Part shown: one piece after another, positions 5,153-5,677 of the stretch | Layout of the letters: each line of letters opens with the position of its first letter | Numbering within the stretch: position 1 is the first letter of the stretch | Assembly (NCBI GenBank): GCA_021775835.1 | Contig: JAJFHC010000297.1 | Span: 1 to 5,677, forward strand | Length of the DNA stretch: 5,677 nt | Direction of reading: 5' to 3' | Source of the DNA: Hyphomicrobiales bacterium | Lineage (GTDB): Bacteria; Pseudomonadota; Alphaproteobacteria; Rhizobiales; JAJFHC01 | Position numbers and translations under genes: made by a program | Notes under the pieces: generated by a model | Seen by the model: only the letters and a program-made list of their open reading frames with translations | Databases searched by the model: none | What the model was told of the DNA's origin: nothing

Positions 5153-5677
5153 TTAGGTATTTTGCGTTGAAGCGGCATTTTGTGTCCTGGTTTCCACAAT
5201 GTTATTCCACACGCGATAGGTTTCGAGCAGCGCCAATGGCACGAAGTGAACCAATGCAGGCCCCAGATTGTTATGGACAAATATCCAGTGAATTAGTGTC
5301 AGGATGGCAGCTGGATATACAAAACGCTGCAGCAATTTCCAGCGCGCCAGCAGCCAGCGCTGGGAAGCATCATTGCTGGATAGCGCAAGGGGTACAAAGA
5401 TGGCAAAGGCAGCCCACCCTGTCCAAATGCCAAGCGCCCAGAATTCGTCCAGCAGCGGTTGCAATGCGCCGATGGCAACAATGTAAAATATCGTGTGAAG
5501 CAAGGCATAGGCAAAGGCTGCAACACCAAAATAACGCCGCCGCAGCAAAAGCCAGTGCAACCAGCGAGTTTTGGGAAATAAAAGCCGAAGGGGCGAAATC
5601 ATCATGGCGATGATCATCAAGCGGGCCGAAAATTCTCCGCTGGGATGAAGCAGTTTTTCTGCAACTGAAGGATCCTG
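5153..5677 (-). CDS. MsrQ/YedZ-like ferric-reductase-type haem membrane protein, 5' end outside window
   Basis: The last 174 residues are visible. The frame stays open to the window edge and family members have about 200 residues, so roughly 30 are missing; the TTG at 5620 is not the true start. Numbering from the first visible residue, membrane segments are about 20-34, 48-70, 80-100, 117-134 and 138-153. The pattern follows E. coli MsrQ (recalled from memory): HPSGEFSARL (11-20), RRRYFGVAAFAYALLH (46-61), SNDASQRW (101-108) and LQRFVYPAAILTLIH (116-130). His61 and His130 match the haem ligands H91 and H164 of E. coli MsrQ. Gln117 stands where MsrQ has H151, so a second haem may be missing or bound differently. 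MsrQ passes electrons to the periplasmic methionine sulfoxide reductase MsrP, but no msrP is visible here; it could lie upstream, off the window. First visible gene of the cluster. Confidence 0.85.
   Translation of the reverse strand, partial: QDPSVAEKLLHPSGEFSARLMIIAMMISPLRLLFPKTRWLHWLLLRRRYFGVAAFAYALLHTIFYIVAIGALQPLLDEFWALGIWTGWAAFAIFVPLALSSNDASQRWLLARWKLLQRFVYPAAILTLIHWIFVHNNLGPALVHFVPLALLETYRVWNNIVETRTQNAASTQNT

Noticed and set aside
5153..5620. A complete 155-residue gene starting at the TTG at 5620
   Set aside because: The frame continues without a stop to the window edge, and the extra residues (HPSGEFSARL and before) match the MsrQ-family pattern, so the true start lies outside.

Overview
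The window looks like bacterial chromosome of moderate GC content, most likely from an alphaproteobacterium. The best pointers are in the chemoreceptor: a second HAMP-like segment before the signalling domain, an NAGVEAARAGE variant of the hairpin tip, and a DWEEF C-terminus, a combination I associate with alphaproteobacterial receptors. The genus cannot be fixed from this sequence. All convincing genes lie on the minus strand.

Region by region: positions 1-112 are a short noncoding flank. Positions 113-3016 encode a 967-residue methyl-accepting chemotaxis protein. Its periplasmic part is built from three tandem CHASE3-type units at a period of about 160 residues. Positions 3017-3918 are about 900 bases without a convincing intact gene. 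They hold several short inverted repeats and, at about 3521-3863, broken reading frames that could be a decayed gene. Positions 3919-5677 form a tight three-gene cluster read from right to left: a 5'-truncated MsrQ/YedZ-like (ferric-reductase-type) haem membrane protein, a small exported PepSY-type protein with two cysteines, and a YghX-type dienelactone-hydrolase-like enzyme with an intact Cys-Asp-His triad. Gaps are 17 and 11 bases, and the last ribosome-binding site overlaps the stop codon before it, so the three are very probably co-transcribed.

How they may work together: the chemoreceptor is a stand-alone gene whose signal is unknown. In the cluster, the membrane protein could pass electrons across the inner membrane, and the PepSY protein is predicted to be periplasmic. 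The hydrolase begins with a Tat-like leader carrying Lys-Arg instead of Arg-Arg, so it may also be exported. A periplasmic redox or detoxification module is an inference from gene order, not something the sequence proves. The most interesting points are the triple CHASE3 sensor, the glutamine at a position where E. coli MsrQ has a haem-ligand histidine, and the composition of the three-gene cluster.
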